Origin: Sphingomonas aracearum
GTDB taxonomy: Bacteria > Pseudomonadota > Alphaproteobacteria > Sphingomonadales > Sphingomonadaceae
Assembly: GCF_003345355.1 (NCBI RefSeq)
Contig: NZ_QQNB01000003.1
Coordinates: forward strand, 310,001-374,000
Length of the DNA stretch: 64,000 nt
Reading direction: 5' to 3'
Shown here: piece after piece, positions 19,095 to 26,574 of the stretch
Numbering within the stretch: position 1 is the stretch's first letter
Layout of the letters: every line of letters starts with the position of its first letter
The notes under the pieces: model-generated
What the model was told of the DNA's origin: nothing
Seen by the model: the letters and a program-made list of their open reading frames with translations, nothing else
Database searches by the model: none
Made by a program: the position numbers and the translations under genes

Positions 19095-20384
19095 ATGGAG
19101 CGGATCGCGCGGCGCGGGCCGGACGCGATCGCCGCCGAGCTGGAGTCGCGCGGCGAGCGGGTGTGCGAGCAGATGCTGTTCCACTGGCGGCTGTGGCGGC
19201 GGCCGGCCCAGTGCCCGCCGCCGGGCGACTGGCGGGTGTGGCTGGTAATGGCGGGGCGCGGCTTCGGCAAGACGCGGGTGGGCGCCGAATGGGTGCGGGC
19301 GGTGGCGGAGAACAACGCCCGCGCCCGCATCGCTCTCGTCGGCGCGACGCAGGACGAAGTGCGGCGGGTGATGGTGGAAGGGGAAAGCGGGCTGCTGGCG
19401 GTGTCGCACCCGGCGCGGCGGCCGCGCTGGGAGCCGTCGCTGGGGCGGCTGACCTGGCCGAGCGGCGCGCAGGCGTTCGCTTTCTCGGCGGACCGGCCGG
19501 AGTCGCTGCGCGGGCCGCAGCACAGCCATGCCTGGTGCGACGAGATCGGCAAATGGCCCAAGGGGGAGGAGGCCTGGGACAATCTGATGCTGAGCCTGCG
19601 CCTGGGCACGCGACCGCGGGCGGTGGCGACGACGACGCCGCGGCCGGTGGCGCTGATCCGCCGGCTGGTGGCGGAGGACGGCGTGGTGCGGACGGGCGGG
19701 CGGACGGCGGCGAACCGCTCCGCGCTGCCGCCCGCGTTCCTGAAGGCGATGACGGAGAATCACGGCGGCACGCGGCTGGGCCGGCAGGAACTGGACGGCG
19801 AGCTGATCGAGGAAGTGGCGGGCGCCTTGTGGAGCCGCGCAGGCCTGGAGCGCAGCCGGCGGCGCGACGGGCCGGCGTTTCGCCGCGTGGTGGTGGGGGT
19901 GGACCCGCCGGCCTCCAGCGGCGGGGATGCATGCGGCATCGTCGCGGTGGCGCTGGGCACGGACGGCGTCGGCTATGTGCTGGAGGATGCATCGGTGGAG
20001 AAGGCGACGCCCGAGGCCTGGGCGGCGGCGGTGGCGGGATGCGCCGCGCGGCACGGGGCGGACCGGGTGGTGGCGGAGGCGAACAATGGCGGCGAGATGG
20101 TGGCCAGCGTGCTGCGCGCGGCGGATGCCAGGCTGCCGGTGAGGCTGGTCCATGCCGCGCGCGGCAAGGTGGCGCGGGCGGAGCCGGTGGCGATGCTGCA
20201 TGCGGCGGGGCGCGTGCTGCTGCTGGGCGTGTTCCCCGCGCTGGAGGACGAGTTGTGCGGGCTGGTGACGGGCGGCGGCTATCAGGGGCCGGGACGCTCG
20301 CCGGACCGCGCCGACGCCATGGTCTGGGCGCTCAGCGAGCTGATGCTGGGCGGACGGGCCGAGGCGCGGGTGCGGGTGGCGTGA
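19095..20384 (+). CDS. GTA terminase large subunit (gp2)
   Basis: This 429-residue packaging motor has an N-terminal ATPase and a C-terminal nuclease. Walker A is GRGFGKT at residues 54-60, and the Walker B-like strand is HAWCDEIGKW. A coupling motif lies in AVATTTPRPV. The RNase H-like nuclease begins RVVVGVDPPASSGGD with later VVAEANNGGEMV and PDRADAMVWALSELM. In the particle assembly line it drives host DNA into proheads. The start at 19095 follows GAGGGG; an ATG at 19065 overlapping the stop of gp1 is possible and adds ten residues. The 3' end overlaps the antisense J-domain gene by 53 bases. Confidence 0.93.
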   Translation: MERIARRGPDAIAAELESRGERVCEQMLFHWRLWRRPAQCPPPGDWRVWLVMAGRGFGKTRVGAEWVRAVAENNARARIALVGATQDEVRRVMVEGESGLLAVSHPARRPRWEPSLGRLTWPSGAQAFAFSADRPESLRGPQHSHAWCDEIGKWPKGEEAWDNLMLSLRLGTRPRAVATTTPRPVALIRRLVAEDGVVRTGGRTAANRSALPPAFLKAMTENHGGTRLGRQELDGELIEEVAGALWSRAGLERSRRRDGPAFRRVVVGVDPPASSGGDACGIVAVALGTDGVGYVLEDASVEKATPEAWAAAVAGCAARHGADRVVAEANNGGEMVASVLRAADARLPVRLVHAARGKVARAEPVAMLHAAGRVLLLGVFPALEDELCGLVTGGGYQGPGRSPDRADAMVWALSELMLGGRAEARVRVA

Positions 20385-21285
20385 GCGCGGGCCAGCGGCG
20401 CTCGGCGGGCGCGCGCAGCAGGGCGGCGGTGACGCGTTCGCGGATGCGGTCGGCGCGGCCGAAGGCGGTGGGCGCATCGAGGCCGAGCGCGACATAGCGT
20501 TGCAGGGTCCGCTCGGTGGCGGCGGCAAGCCAGGGATCGGTGGCGGGCGTGTGCCGCATCAGCGTGTGCGTGAGCAGGGCGGCCTCGTCGAAAGCGGCGC
20601 AGAAGTCGGCCGCGGCCCAGCCGGCGGCGCCCGCGGCGCAGCGGCGGCTGCGGCGGGCGGCGGCGGCGGGGCCGCTGTCGGCAACGGTTTCGCGGCCTTG
20701 CGCGATGGCGGTGTCGAGGCTGGTCCTGTCGAGCGGCGGCGCCTCGCCGGGGAGCGGGGCAGGGAGATCGGGCGATGCCTCGGCAGCCGGCGCCGGAGGG
20801 GGCGGCGCGGGCGCGGCCACTGGCGCGCGCGCCTGGGCGCGCGGAAGGTCGAGTTCCTCGTTCTGGAGAACGAAGATCATGCCGACGGGCGCGGCGGTGA
20901 GCAGCAGGAGAAAGAAGCCGGGCAGCCATTTGTCGCCCGCGCCGCCGCGCTGCGGCTGCGAGGTCTTGGGCGCGGCGGGCCGGGCATGGGGATCGGCGCG
21001 GCGGCGCGGCTGCGGATGCGGGCCGGGGCGCGTGCCGGGACGCATGCCGGTGCGCGGGGGAGGGGGCGGGGCGAAGCGGGCGCGATCATAAGCGGCGCGA
21101 GGGCCGGGCTTGCCGAGCACGGCATAGGCCTCGTTGATCGCCTGGGCGCGCGAGCCGACGTCGACGCCGGGATTGGCATCGGGATGGAAACGACGGAGCA
21201 GTGCCTTCCACGCCCTGTGGATGGTGGCCTGATCCGCGGACGGAGACAGGCCGAGCACCGCATAATAATCCGGCATCGATGCCAT
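20332..21285 (-). CDS. J-domain (DnaJ-like) membrane protein inserted antisense in the GTA cluster
   Basis: A J-domain opens this 317-residue protein (PDYYAVLGLSPSADQATIHRAWKALLRRFHPD, with HPD at 34-36). It should stimulate an Hsp70 such as DnaK. A Pro/Arg-rich linker follows, then one membrane segment (WLPGFFLLLLTAAPVGMIFVL), a Pro/Ala-rich linker and a C-terminal alpha-helical domain with AADFCAAFDEAALL and PTAFGRADRIRERV. It is the only minus-strand gene in a 15-kb plus-strand cluster, between terL and portal, and its last 53 bases overlap terL. Whether it serves particle assembly or is a bystander is unknown. Confidence 0.85.
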   Translation of the reverse strand: MASMPDYYAVLGLSPSADQATIHRAWKALLRRFHPDANPGVDVGSRAQAINEAYAVLGKPGPRAAYDRARFAPPPPPRTGMRPGTRPGPHPQPRRRADPHARPAAPKTSQPQRGGAGDKWLPGFFLLLLTAAPVGMIFVLQNEELDLPRAQARAPVAAPAPPPPAPAAEASPDLPAPLPGEAPPLDRTSLDTAIAQGRETVADSGPAAAARRSRRCAAGAAGWAAADFCAAFDEAALLTHTLMRHTPATDPWLAAATERTLQRYVALGLDAPTAFGRADRIRERVTAALLRAPAERRWPALTPPAPAPRPVRPASAR

Positions 21286-21374
21286 GGGTGGCGAAACTCG
21301 CGAGAGTCCAAGCGTCTGAAACCATGACGATAGCAGCGGCGCGCGGCGCGCGCCACAGCGGGGAGCAAGCAAGC

Positions 21375-22505
21375 ATGAAATGGTTCACCAAGGCCGCGCG
21401 CGACGGCGCGGGGGAAGGCGCGCGTCCGGCGCCGCTGAGCAATTATGCGACGGGCGCCGGGGCGGGTGTGCGCGGCGACTGGCCGGTGGGATACGAGGCG
21501 CGGGTGCGCGGGGCCTATGGCGAGAACCCGGTGGCGCAGCGCAGCGTCCGGCTGATCGCCGATGCGCTGGCCGGCGCGCCGATCACCGCGTCCGATCCGG
21601 CGATGTTGAAGCTGGTGCAGGCGCGCAGCGGGGGGCAGGCGCTGCTGGCGAGCGTGGCGGCGCAGGTGTTGTTGCACGGCAATGCGTTCGTCCAGGTGCT
21701 GCGCGATGCGGAAGGGCGGCCGGCGGAGCTGTTCGCGCTGCGCCCCGAACGGGTGACGGTGGAGCCGGATGCACGCGGCTGGCCGGCGGCGTATCTCTAC
21801 CGGGTGGCGGGGGCGACCCTGCGGCTGAGGGCGGAGGGCGCACAACCGGATGTGGTGCATGTGCGCAGCTTTCACCCGCTGGACGACCATTACGGGCTGG
21901 GCGTGCTGGGCGCGGCGGCGGGCGCGGTGGCGGTGCACAATGCGGCGGCGCGGTGGAACAAGGCTCTGCTGGACAATGCGGCGCGGCCTTCGGGGGCGCT
22001 GGTGTACGAGCCGGGCGACGGCTCGGCGCTGAGCCAGGATCAGGTGGAGCGGCTGCGCGAGGAGCTGGACCGCAGCTTTTCCGGCAGCGGCAATGCCGGG
22101 CGGCCGATGCTGCTGGAAGGCGGCCTGAGGTGGCAGGCGCTGAGCCTGTCGCCGGCGGACATGGACTTTCCCGCGCTGAAGGCGGCGGCGGCGCGCGAAA
22201 TTGCGTGCGCGTTCGGCGTGCCGCCGATGCTGCTCGGCCTGCCGGGCGACGCGACCTACGCCAATTACAAGGAAGCGAGCCGGGCCTTGTGGCGGCTGAC
22301 GGTGCTGCCGCTGGCGGATGCGATCTTCGCCGCGCTGGCGGGCGGGCTGGCGGGATGGTTCGACGAGCCGCGGCTGGGCATCGACCTCGACCGGGTGACG
22401 GCGCTGGCGGAGGACCGTGAACGGTTGTGGCGGCAGGTGTCCGCGGCCGACTTCCTGAGCGCGGAGGAGAAGCGCGCGCTGCTGGGGCTGGGAGAAGCGG
22501 CATGA
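21375..22505 (+). CDS. GTA portal protein (gp3, HK97-type)
   Basis: This 376-residue portal forms the dodecameric ring through which DNA enters the head. Typical HK97-portal stretches are YGENPVAQRSVRLIADALAGAPI near the start, LLHGNAFVQVLRD, FHPLDDHYGLGVLGAAAGAVAVHNAAARWNKALLDN, and FGVPPMLLGLPGDATYANYKEASRALWR. The ATG at 21375 begins MKWFTKAARDG. The gene is read from 90 bases beyond the divergent J-domain gene. No terminator separates it from terL other than that antisense gene. Its end overlaps the next small gene by ATGA. Confidence 0.93.
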   Translation: MKWFTKAARDGAGEGARPAPLSNYATGAGAGVRGDWPVGYEARVRGAYGENPVAQRSVRLIADALAGAPITASDPAMLKLVQARSGGQALLASVAAQVLLHGNAFVQVLRDAEGRPAELFALRPERVTVEPDARGWPAAYLYRVAGATLRLRAEGAQPDVVHVRSFHPLDDHYGLGVLGAAAGAVAVHNAAARWNKALLDNAARPSGALVYEPGDGSALSQDQVERLREELDRSFSGSGNAGRPMLLEGGLRWQALSLSPADMDFPALKAAAAREIACAFGVPPMLLGLPGDATYANYKEASRALWRLTVLPLADAIFAALAGGLAGWFDEPRLGIDLDRVTALAEDRERLWRQVSAADFLSAEEKRALLGLGEAA

Positions 22506-22819
22506 CGGCGGGAACGGGCGGCGGCGTGCTGGCGCAGCTGATGGCGCAGGCGGCGGGCGAGGGCGCGGACCTGGTGGCGCTGAGGGCGATCGCGGAGGAG
22601 GCGGGCGAGCTGGGCGCGAGCCGGGCGCTGGCGCGGCTGGGGCTGAGCGACGCCGCGGCGGCGGGGGACATGGCGGAGCTGCGCGAACTGCTGGGCGCGT
22701 GGCGGGATGCCAAGAGATCGGCGTGGAAGGCGGCGGTGGCGTGGGTGCTGCGGGTGGCGGGCGCCTTGCTGCTGGCGGGGCTGGCGACGCGGCTGGGCTT
22801 CTGGGATTTCCTGAAGTGA
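22502..22819 (+). CDS. GTA gp3.5-like small membrane protein (DUF6127 type)
   Basis: This 105-residue protein has an acidic, helical N-terminal part (VLAQLMAQAAGEGADLVALRAIAEEAGELGASRALARLGL) and one C-terminal membrane segment (AVAWVLRVAGALLLAGLATRLGFW). Small proteins of this design stand between portal and protease genes in alphaproteobacterial GTA clusters (RcGTA gene 3.5). Its role is not known. It is translationally coupled on both sides, ATGA with the portal stop and TGATG with the protease start. Confidence 0.8.
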   Translation: MTAGTGGGVLAQLMAQAAGEGADLVALRAIAEEAGELGASRALARLGLSDAAAAGDMAELRELLGAWRDAKRSAWKAAVAWVLRVAGALLLAGLATRLGFWDFLK

Positions 22820-23208
22820 TGCGCCCCGGATCGATCAGGGTGGCGGGCTATGCCGCGGTGTTCGACCGGGTGGACCGGGGCGGCGACGTGGTGCGGCGGG
22901 GTGCTCTCGCGCGGGCTCGGGTGGTGCCGCTGCTGTGGCAGCATCGCGGCGCGCCGGTGGGGGTGATCGAGCGGATCGGCGAGGACGCGGCGGGGCTGCG
23001 CGTGGTGGCGCGGGTGGAGCATCCGGCGGCGGTGACGCTGGTGCGCTCGGGCGCGCTCCGGGGGCTGAGCATCGGGTTTCGCGTGCGCGCCGCGCGCACC
23101 GGCCGGGTGCGCGAGCTGACCGAACTGGAGCTGGTGGAGGTGAGCCTGGTGGCGCAGCCGATGCAGCCGCTGGCGACCGTGCTCCGGGTGGAGGAAGCCG
23201 CCGCCTGA
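22819..23208 (+). CDS. GTA prohead protease (gp4, HK97 family)
   Basis: This 129-residue serine protease of the herpesvirus-like assemblin fold matures the head by cutting the capsid protein and itself. Catalytic His is in VPLLWQHRGAPVG, Ser in LRGLSIGFRV, and the third site in ELTELELVEVSLVAQPM. It is short relative to many phage proteases but matches RcGTA gp4 in form. The start overlaps the upstream stop codon. An intrinsic terminator stands between this gene and the capsid gene. Confidence 0.9.
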   Translation: MRPGSIRVAGYAAVFDRVDRGGDVVRRGALARARVVPLLWQHRGAPVGVIERIGEDAAGLRVVARVEHPAAVTLVRSGALRGLSIGFRVRAARTGRVRELTELELVEVSLVAQPMQPLATVLRVEEAAA

Positions 23209-23235
23209 GGCGAGCGGATCATGAGGTTCAATCGA

Positions 23236-23268
23236 GGGCGTGGCCGCAAGGCGCACGCCCTTTTCTTT
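23236..23268 (+). terminator. Intrinsic terminator between GTA protease and capsid genes
   Basis: GGGCGTG-GCC (23236-23245) pairs across a GCAA tetraloop with GGC-g-CACGCCC (23250-23260) and is followed at once by TTTTCTTT (23261-23268). The capsid ribosome site (GAAGGGA) begins only nine bases later. Unmodified RNA polymerase should stop here, just before the most highly needed structural gene. It is the second such site in the cluster. Confidence 0.75.
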
Positions 23269-23283
23269 GGGCGAGCGAAGGGA

Positions 23284-24324
23284 ATGACAATGACGATCGA
23301 ACAGGTTTTCGAGACGGTGGAAATGGGCGGCGCGGTGGCGCGGCCGGTGCTGGCGGGCGGCTCCGGCGAGGCGAGCGGGTTTGGCGGGTTCCTGCGCTCG
23401 GGGCAGACGCTGGAGGTGAAGGCGTTCACCGGCGCGAGCGGCGATGCGGGCGGCTATGCCGTGCCGCGCGAGGTGGACGCGAAGATCGACGCGACGCTGA
23501 AGAGCATCTCGCCGATCCGCAGCATCGCTTCCGTGGTGAAGGTGGGCTCGTCCGGCTATCGCAAGCTGGTGACCACCGGCGGCACGCCGTCCGGCTGGGC
23601 AGCGGAAACAGCGGCGCGGCCGGGCACGGACACGCCGGTGTTCGCGGAAATCGCGCCGCCGTCGGGCGAACTCTACGCCAACCCGAGCGCGAGCCAGGCG
23701 ATGCTGGACGATGCCGCGTTCGACGTGGAAGCGTGGCTGGCGGGCGAGATCGCGACGGAGTTCGCCCGTGCCGAGGGTGCGGCGTTCGTGAACGGCAGCG
23801 GCGCCGGCCGGCCGCGCGGTTTCCTGGGGCAGCCGATTTCGACGGCGCCCGATGCGGCGCGGCCGTTCGGGACGCTGCAATATCTGCCGAGCGGGGCAGC
23901 GGGCGAGTTCGGCGGCACCTCGGCGGGCGAGCGGCTGATCGACCTCGTCCAGTCGCTGCGCGCGCCGTACCGGCAGGGCGCGGTGTTCGTGATGAACGCC
24001 GGCACGGTGGCGCGGCTGCGCAAGTTCAAGACCAATGACGGGCAGTTCCTGTGGTCGCCGAGCCTGGCGGCAGGTCAGCCGGCGACCCTGCTCGGCTATC
24101 CGGTGGTGGAGGCCGAGGACATGCCGGACGTGGGCGCCAACAGCCTGTCGATCGCGTTCGGCAACTTCAGGGCGGGCTATCTGATCGCCGAGCGCGAGGA
24201 AACGGCGATCCTGCGCGATCCCTATTCCAACAAGCCGTTTGTCAGCTTCTATGCGACCAAGCGGGTGGGCGGCTGCGTGAGCAACAGCGAGGCGATCAAG
24301 CTGATGAAGTTCGCCGCGAGCTGA
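23284..24324 (+). CDS. GTA major capsid protein (gp5, HK97 fold)
   Basis: This 346-residue HK97-type capsid protein has a short N-terminal scaffold/delta part of about 35 residues before GFLRSGQTLEVKAFTGASGDAGGYAVPREVDAKI. Conserved stretches follow: TLKSISPIRSIASVVKVGSSGYRKLV, ASQAMLDDAAFDVEAWLAGEIATEFARAEGAAFVNGSG, and the C-terminal NFRAGYLIAEREETAILRDPYSNKPFVSFYATKRVGG. It would build the icosahedral or prolate head after cleavage by gp4. Start ATGs at 23284 and 23290 are both usable. Strong hairpins lie immediately after its stop. Confidence 0.94.
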   Translation: MTMTIEQVFETVEMGGAVARPVLAGGSGEASGFGGFLRSGQTLEVKAFTGASGDAGGYAVPREVDAKIDATLKSISPIRSIASVVKVGSSGYRKLVTTGGTPSGWAAETAARPGTDTPVFAEIAPPSGELYANPSASQAMLDDAAFDVEAWLAGEIATEFARAEGAAFVNGSGAGRPRGFLGQPISTAPDAARPFGTLQYLPSGAAGEFGGTSAGERLIDLVQSLRAPYRQGAVFVMNAGTVARLRKFKTNDGQFLWSPSLAAGQPATLLGYPVVEAEDMPDVGANSLSIAFGNFRAGYLIAEREETAILRDPYSNKPFVSFYATKRVGGCVSNSEAIKLMKFAAS

Positions 24325-24325
24325 G

Positions 24326-24392
24326 CTGCGGATTGCGGAAGCAATCCGCAGACTCGGCAAGGCCGGACAGCGGGGGCGGCCACGCCGCCCCC
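24326..24392 (+). other. Two strong stem-loops downstream of the capsid gene
   Basis: CTGCGGATTGC/GCAATCCGCAG (11 pairs, GGAA loop, 24326-24351) starts one base after the capsid stop. A second hairpin GGGGGCGGC/GCCGCCCCC (9 pairs, CAC loop, 24372-24392) is itself bracketed by GGCAAG and CTTGCC. Neither has a T-run, so they look like RNA processing or 3'-end stabilising structures rather than terminators. They could raise capsid mRNA over downstream mRNA. Confidence 0.6.
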
Positions 24393-24430
24393 GTCTGACG
24401 GGCTTGCCGCCCCCACGGGAGTATACGGAC

Positions 24431-24979
24431 ATGGAAATGGCAAACGGCCTCGGCACCGCGGTGCTGGGGGCGGACGACCGCGTGCGCGCGACGGCGGCGG
24501 TGAAGGCCGCGCTGCGCGTGCACCTGGCGGAGGAGGACGGGCGCATCGGCGACGTGGCGGAAGCGGCGCTGGGGCTGGCGGAGCAGTTCACCGGCCGGGT
24601 GCTGCTTGCGCGGGCGCTGACGGAGACGGTGGCGGCGGACGGTTGCTGGCGGCGGCTGGCGGCGCGGCCGGTGCGCGGCATCGCGGGCGTGGAGGCGGGC
24701 GGGGCGGTGCTGCCGGTCGAGAGCTTCGCGGTGGATATCGACGGCGGCGGCACCGGCTGGGTGCGGGTGGCGGCGGGCAATGTCTCTCGCGCCACCGTGC
24801 GGTTCACGGCGGGGATGGCGGAGGGCTGGGACGCGCTGGCGCCGCCGCTGCGCGAGGGCGCGGTGTTGCTGGCGGCGCACCTGTTCCGGGAGGGCGAGGG
24901 CGCGCGGGTGCCGGCGGCGGTGGCGGCGCTGTGGCGGCCGTATCGCACGCTGTCGCTGCGCTGGGAGCGGCACGGGTGA
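24431..24979 (+). CDS. GTA head-tail connector/adaptor (gp6)
   Basis: This 182-residue protein sits where RcGTA gene 6 (adaptor) lies. It begins with a helical part (ATAAVKAALRVHLAEEDGRIGDVAEAALGLAEQFTGRVLLAR) characteristic of phage connector proteins. A beta-rich middle follows and then an RFTAGMAEGWDALAPPLREGAVLLAAHLFRE helix typical of the family. It would form a ring beneath the portal. ATGs at 24431 and 24437 are possible starts. The stop overlaps the next gene's GTG. Confidence 0.87.
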   Translation: MEMANGLGTAVLGADDRVRATAAVKAALRVHLAEEDGRIGDVAEAALGLAEQFTGRVLLARALTETVAADGCWRRLAARPVRGIAGVEAGGAVLPVESFAVDIDGGGTGWVRVAAGNVSRATVRFTAGMAEGWDALAPPLREGAVLLAAHLFREGEGARVPAAVAALWRPYRTLSLRWERHG

Positions 24980-25161
24980 GCGGCGCGGTGGAGCGGATCG
25001 GCGAACAGGCCGAGCGGCGCGGCGCGGGCCGGGTGGCGGCGGCGGTGCGCGGGGCGGTGCCGGGCGCGACCGTGCGGGAAGAGGGGAGCCGGGTGGTGAT
25101 CGAGGGACGCGGCGTGCTTGACGAGCCGGCCTTGCGCTGGATCGGGAGCCTGGTGCGATGA
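24976..25161 (+). CDS. Small GTA cluster protein in the gp7 position
   Basis: This 61-residue protein starts with GTG at 24976, overlapping the gp6 stop as GTGA, and ends four bases into gp8. The sequence is a helix (AVERIGEQAERRGAGRVAAAVRGAVPGA) and a two-strand segment (TVREEGSRVVIEGRGVL), then LRWIGSLVR. RcGTA gene 7 (stopper) is about twice as long, and I cannot align this protein with it by eye. The tight coupling argues that it is real and needed, perhaps as a reduced stopper. Confidence 0.65.
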   Translation: MSGAVERIGEQAERRGAGRVAAAVRGAVPGATVREEGSRVVIEGRGVLDEPALRWIGSLVR

Positions 25162-25553
25162 CGGCCGTGCAGGTGGTGCTGACCGCGGTGCGGGAGGCGC
25201 TGGCGGCGGACCCGGCGGTGGGCGGCCGGCTGAACGGCGTGTTCGATGGGCCGGTGAAGGGGGCGGCCTTGCCCCATGCCGAGATGGGCGAGGTGCTGGC
25301 GGGCGACTGGGGCACCAAGGACCGGCCGGGACGCGAGCTGCGCGTGGCGGTGGCCGTGCGCGATGCGGGCGACAGCGCGGCGCGGGTGCGCGAGGTCGCG
25401 GGTGCGATCGAGGCGCGGATCGGGGCGCTGCCGCGGATGCTGGACGGCTGGGAGGTGGCGAGCGTCGCGCCGGTGCGCTGCCGCGTGGCGGCGGAGGGCG
25501 CGGGGCGGTGGCGGGCCACCATTGAGATGCGGGTGCGGGTGCTGGCGGGGTGA
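25158..25553 (+). CDS. GTA gp8, DUF3168 tail-completion (tail terminator) protein
   Basis: This 131-residue DUF3168 protein has VQVVLTAVREALAADPAVGGRLNGVFD at the N-terminus, PHAEMGEVLAGDWGTKDRPGRELRVAVAVRD in the middle and an REVAGAIEARIGALPRMLDGWEVAS helix. DUF3168 proteins cap the tail tube and join it to the head; RcGTA gp8 has this role. The ATG overlaps the upstream stop (ATGA). About 50 bases with a CTCTCCCC palindrome separate it from the tail-tube gene. Confidence 0.88.
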   Translation: MTAVQVVLTAVREALAADPAVGGRLNGVFDGPVKGAALPHAEMGEVLAGDWGTKDRPGRELRVAVAVRDAGDSAARVREVAGAIEARIGALPRMLDGWEVASVAPVRCRVAAEGAGRWRATIEMRVRVLAG

Positions 25554-25607
25554 CCTGCCCTCACCTTCCTCTCCCCCGGGGAGAGGAGAGACAGGAGGAG
25601 AAAGAAC

Positions 25608-26027
25608 ATGGCGATCGAAAAGGGCAGCGCGTTTCTGCTGAAGGTGGGCGACGGGGCGACGCCGCCGGGCTTCACGACGGTGGCGGGGCTGCGCACCACG
25701 CAGCTGAGCGTCAATGGCGAGATGGTGGCGATCACCCACAAGGAATCGGGCGGCTGGCGCGAGCTGCTGTCGGGTGCCGGCGTGCGATCGGTCAGCGTGT
25801 CCGGGGCCGGCGTGTTCACGGGCTCTGCGGCGGAGATGCGGGTCAAGAGCAATGCGCTGGCCGGCACGATCGACGACTATCGGCTGAGCTTCGAAAGCGG
25901 GGAAAGCCTGACCGGGCGGTTCCTGGTGACGCGGCTGGATTATGCCGGCGATTACAATGGCGAGCGGTCCTACACGATGAGCCTGGAGAGTTCCGGGGCC
26001 GTGGTTTCCGGAGGGGTGTCGGCATGA
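25608..26027 (+). CDS. GTA major tail protein (gp9, tail tube)
   Basis: This 139-residue tail-tube subunit begins MAIEKGSAFLLKVGDGATPPGFTTVAGLRTTQLSVNGEMVAITHKESGGW, a clear match to the phage major tail protein family seen as RcGTA gp9. It continues with a beta-rich core to SYTMSLESSGAVV. It stacks in rings around the tape measure. A strong AGGAGG ribosome site precedes it, consistent with high expression. Confidence 0.92.
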   Translation: MAIEKGSAFLLKVGDGATPPGFTTVAGLRTTQLSVNGEMVAITHKESGGWRELLSGAGVRSVSVSGAGVFTGSAAEMRVKSNALAGTIDDYRLSFESGESLTGRFLVTRLDYAGDYNGERSYTMSLESSGAVVSGGVSA

Positions 26028-26043
26028 CTTCCGCTCACCCTGA

Positions 26044-26066
26044 CCCTTTCCCCCGCGGGGAAAGGG
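26044..26066. repeat. Perfect palindrome at the start of GTA gp10
   Basis: CCCTTTCCCC (26044-26053) and GGGGAAAGGG (26057-26066) flank CGC. The element resembles the small CCCTCTCCCC-type palindromes found between genes in many GC-rich proteobacteria, and a shorter relative lies at 25569-25585. It separates an in-frame ATG (26024) from a better supported GTG start (26072), and its right arm supplies part of the ribosome site. Confidence 0.6.
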
Positions 26067-26071
26067 AGCAG

Positions 26072-26377
26072 GTGGCCAATCGCTTTCGCGGCGAGGCGGC
26101 GGTGCGGGTGGCGGGGGAGAACCTGACGCTGCGGCCGAGCTTTGCCGCGCTGGTGGCGGCGGAGGCGGAGCTCGGGCCGCTGTTCGCGCTGGTGGAGCGG
26201 GCAGCGGAGGGACGGCTGTCGCTGGCCGAGCTGGTGGGGCTGTTCTGGCATTGCCGGCACGGCTGGCCCGGCGGGGTGAGCCGCGAGATGCTGGGCGAGG
26301 CGGTGGCGGCGGGCGGGCTCGCGGCGGCGGCGCCGGTGCTGAAGGTGCTGCTGGGCCAGATCCTGCAGGGGCGGTGA
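26072..26377 (+). CDS. GTA gp10-family tail assembly chaperone-like protein
   Basis: This protein of about 101 residues has the gp10 pattern: NRFRGEAAVRVAGENLTLRPSFAALVAAEAELGPLFALVERA, then SLAELVGLFWHCRHG and MLGEAVAAGG. Proteins in this position with the next small gene are thought to chaperone the tape measure. The GTG at 26072, preceded by AAAGGGAGCAG, is preferred because homologues begin at the N-x-x-RGE segment. The ATG at 26024 would overlap the gp9 stop but adds residues encoded by a palindrome. Confidence 0.82.
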   Translation: MANRFRGEAAVRVAGENLTLRPSFAALVAAEAELGPLFALVERAAEGRLSLAELVGLFWHCRHGWPGGVSREMLGEAVAAGGLAAAAPVLKVLLGQILQGR

Positions 26378-26574
26378 TGTTCGGCGACGAGGCGGCGCGG
26401 CTGGCGGGGATGGCGGGCGCGGTGCTGGGCTGGTCGCCGGACCGGTTCTGGCGAGCAACGCCGGCGGAACTGGCGACGGTGGTGCGCGCGCTGACCGGCG
26501 ACGCGGCGGCGGAGGGCGTGCCGCCGGACCGGGACACGCTGGCGCGGTTGAGGGAGGCATTTCCGGATGGATGA
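26377..26574 (+). CDS. GTA gp10.1-like phage tail assembly chaperone (TIGR02216 type)
   Basis: This 65-residue protein reads RLAGMAGAVLGWSPDRFWRATPAELATVVRALTG, the pattern of the small tail-assembly chaperones next to gp10 in RcGTA-like clusters. W-SPD-FWRATPAEL is the recognisable core. It starts on the last base of the gp10 stop (TGATG) and overlaps the tape-measure gene by eight bases. This packing is what one expects when two chaperones and tape measure are made in fixed ratio. Confidence 0.85.
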   Translation: MFGDEAARLAGMAGAVLGWSPDRFWRATPAELATVVRALTGDAAAEGVPPDRDTLARLREAFPDG

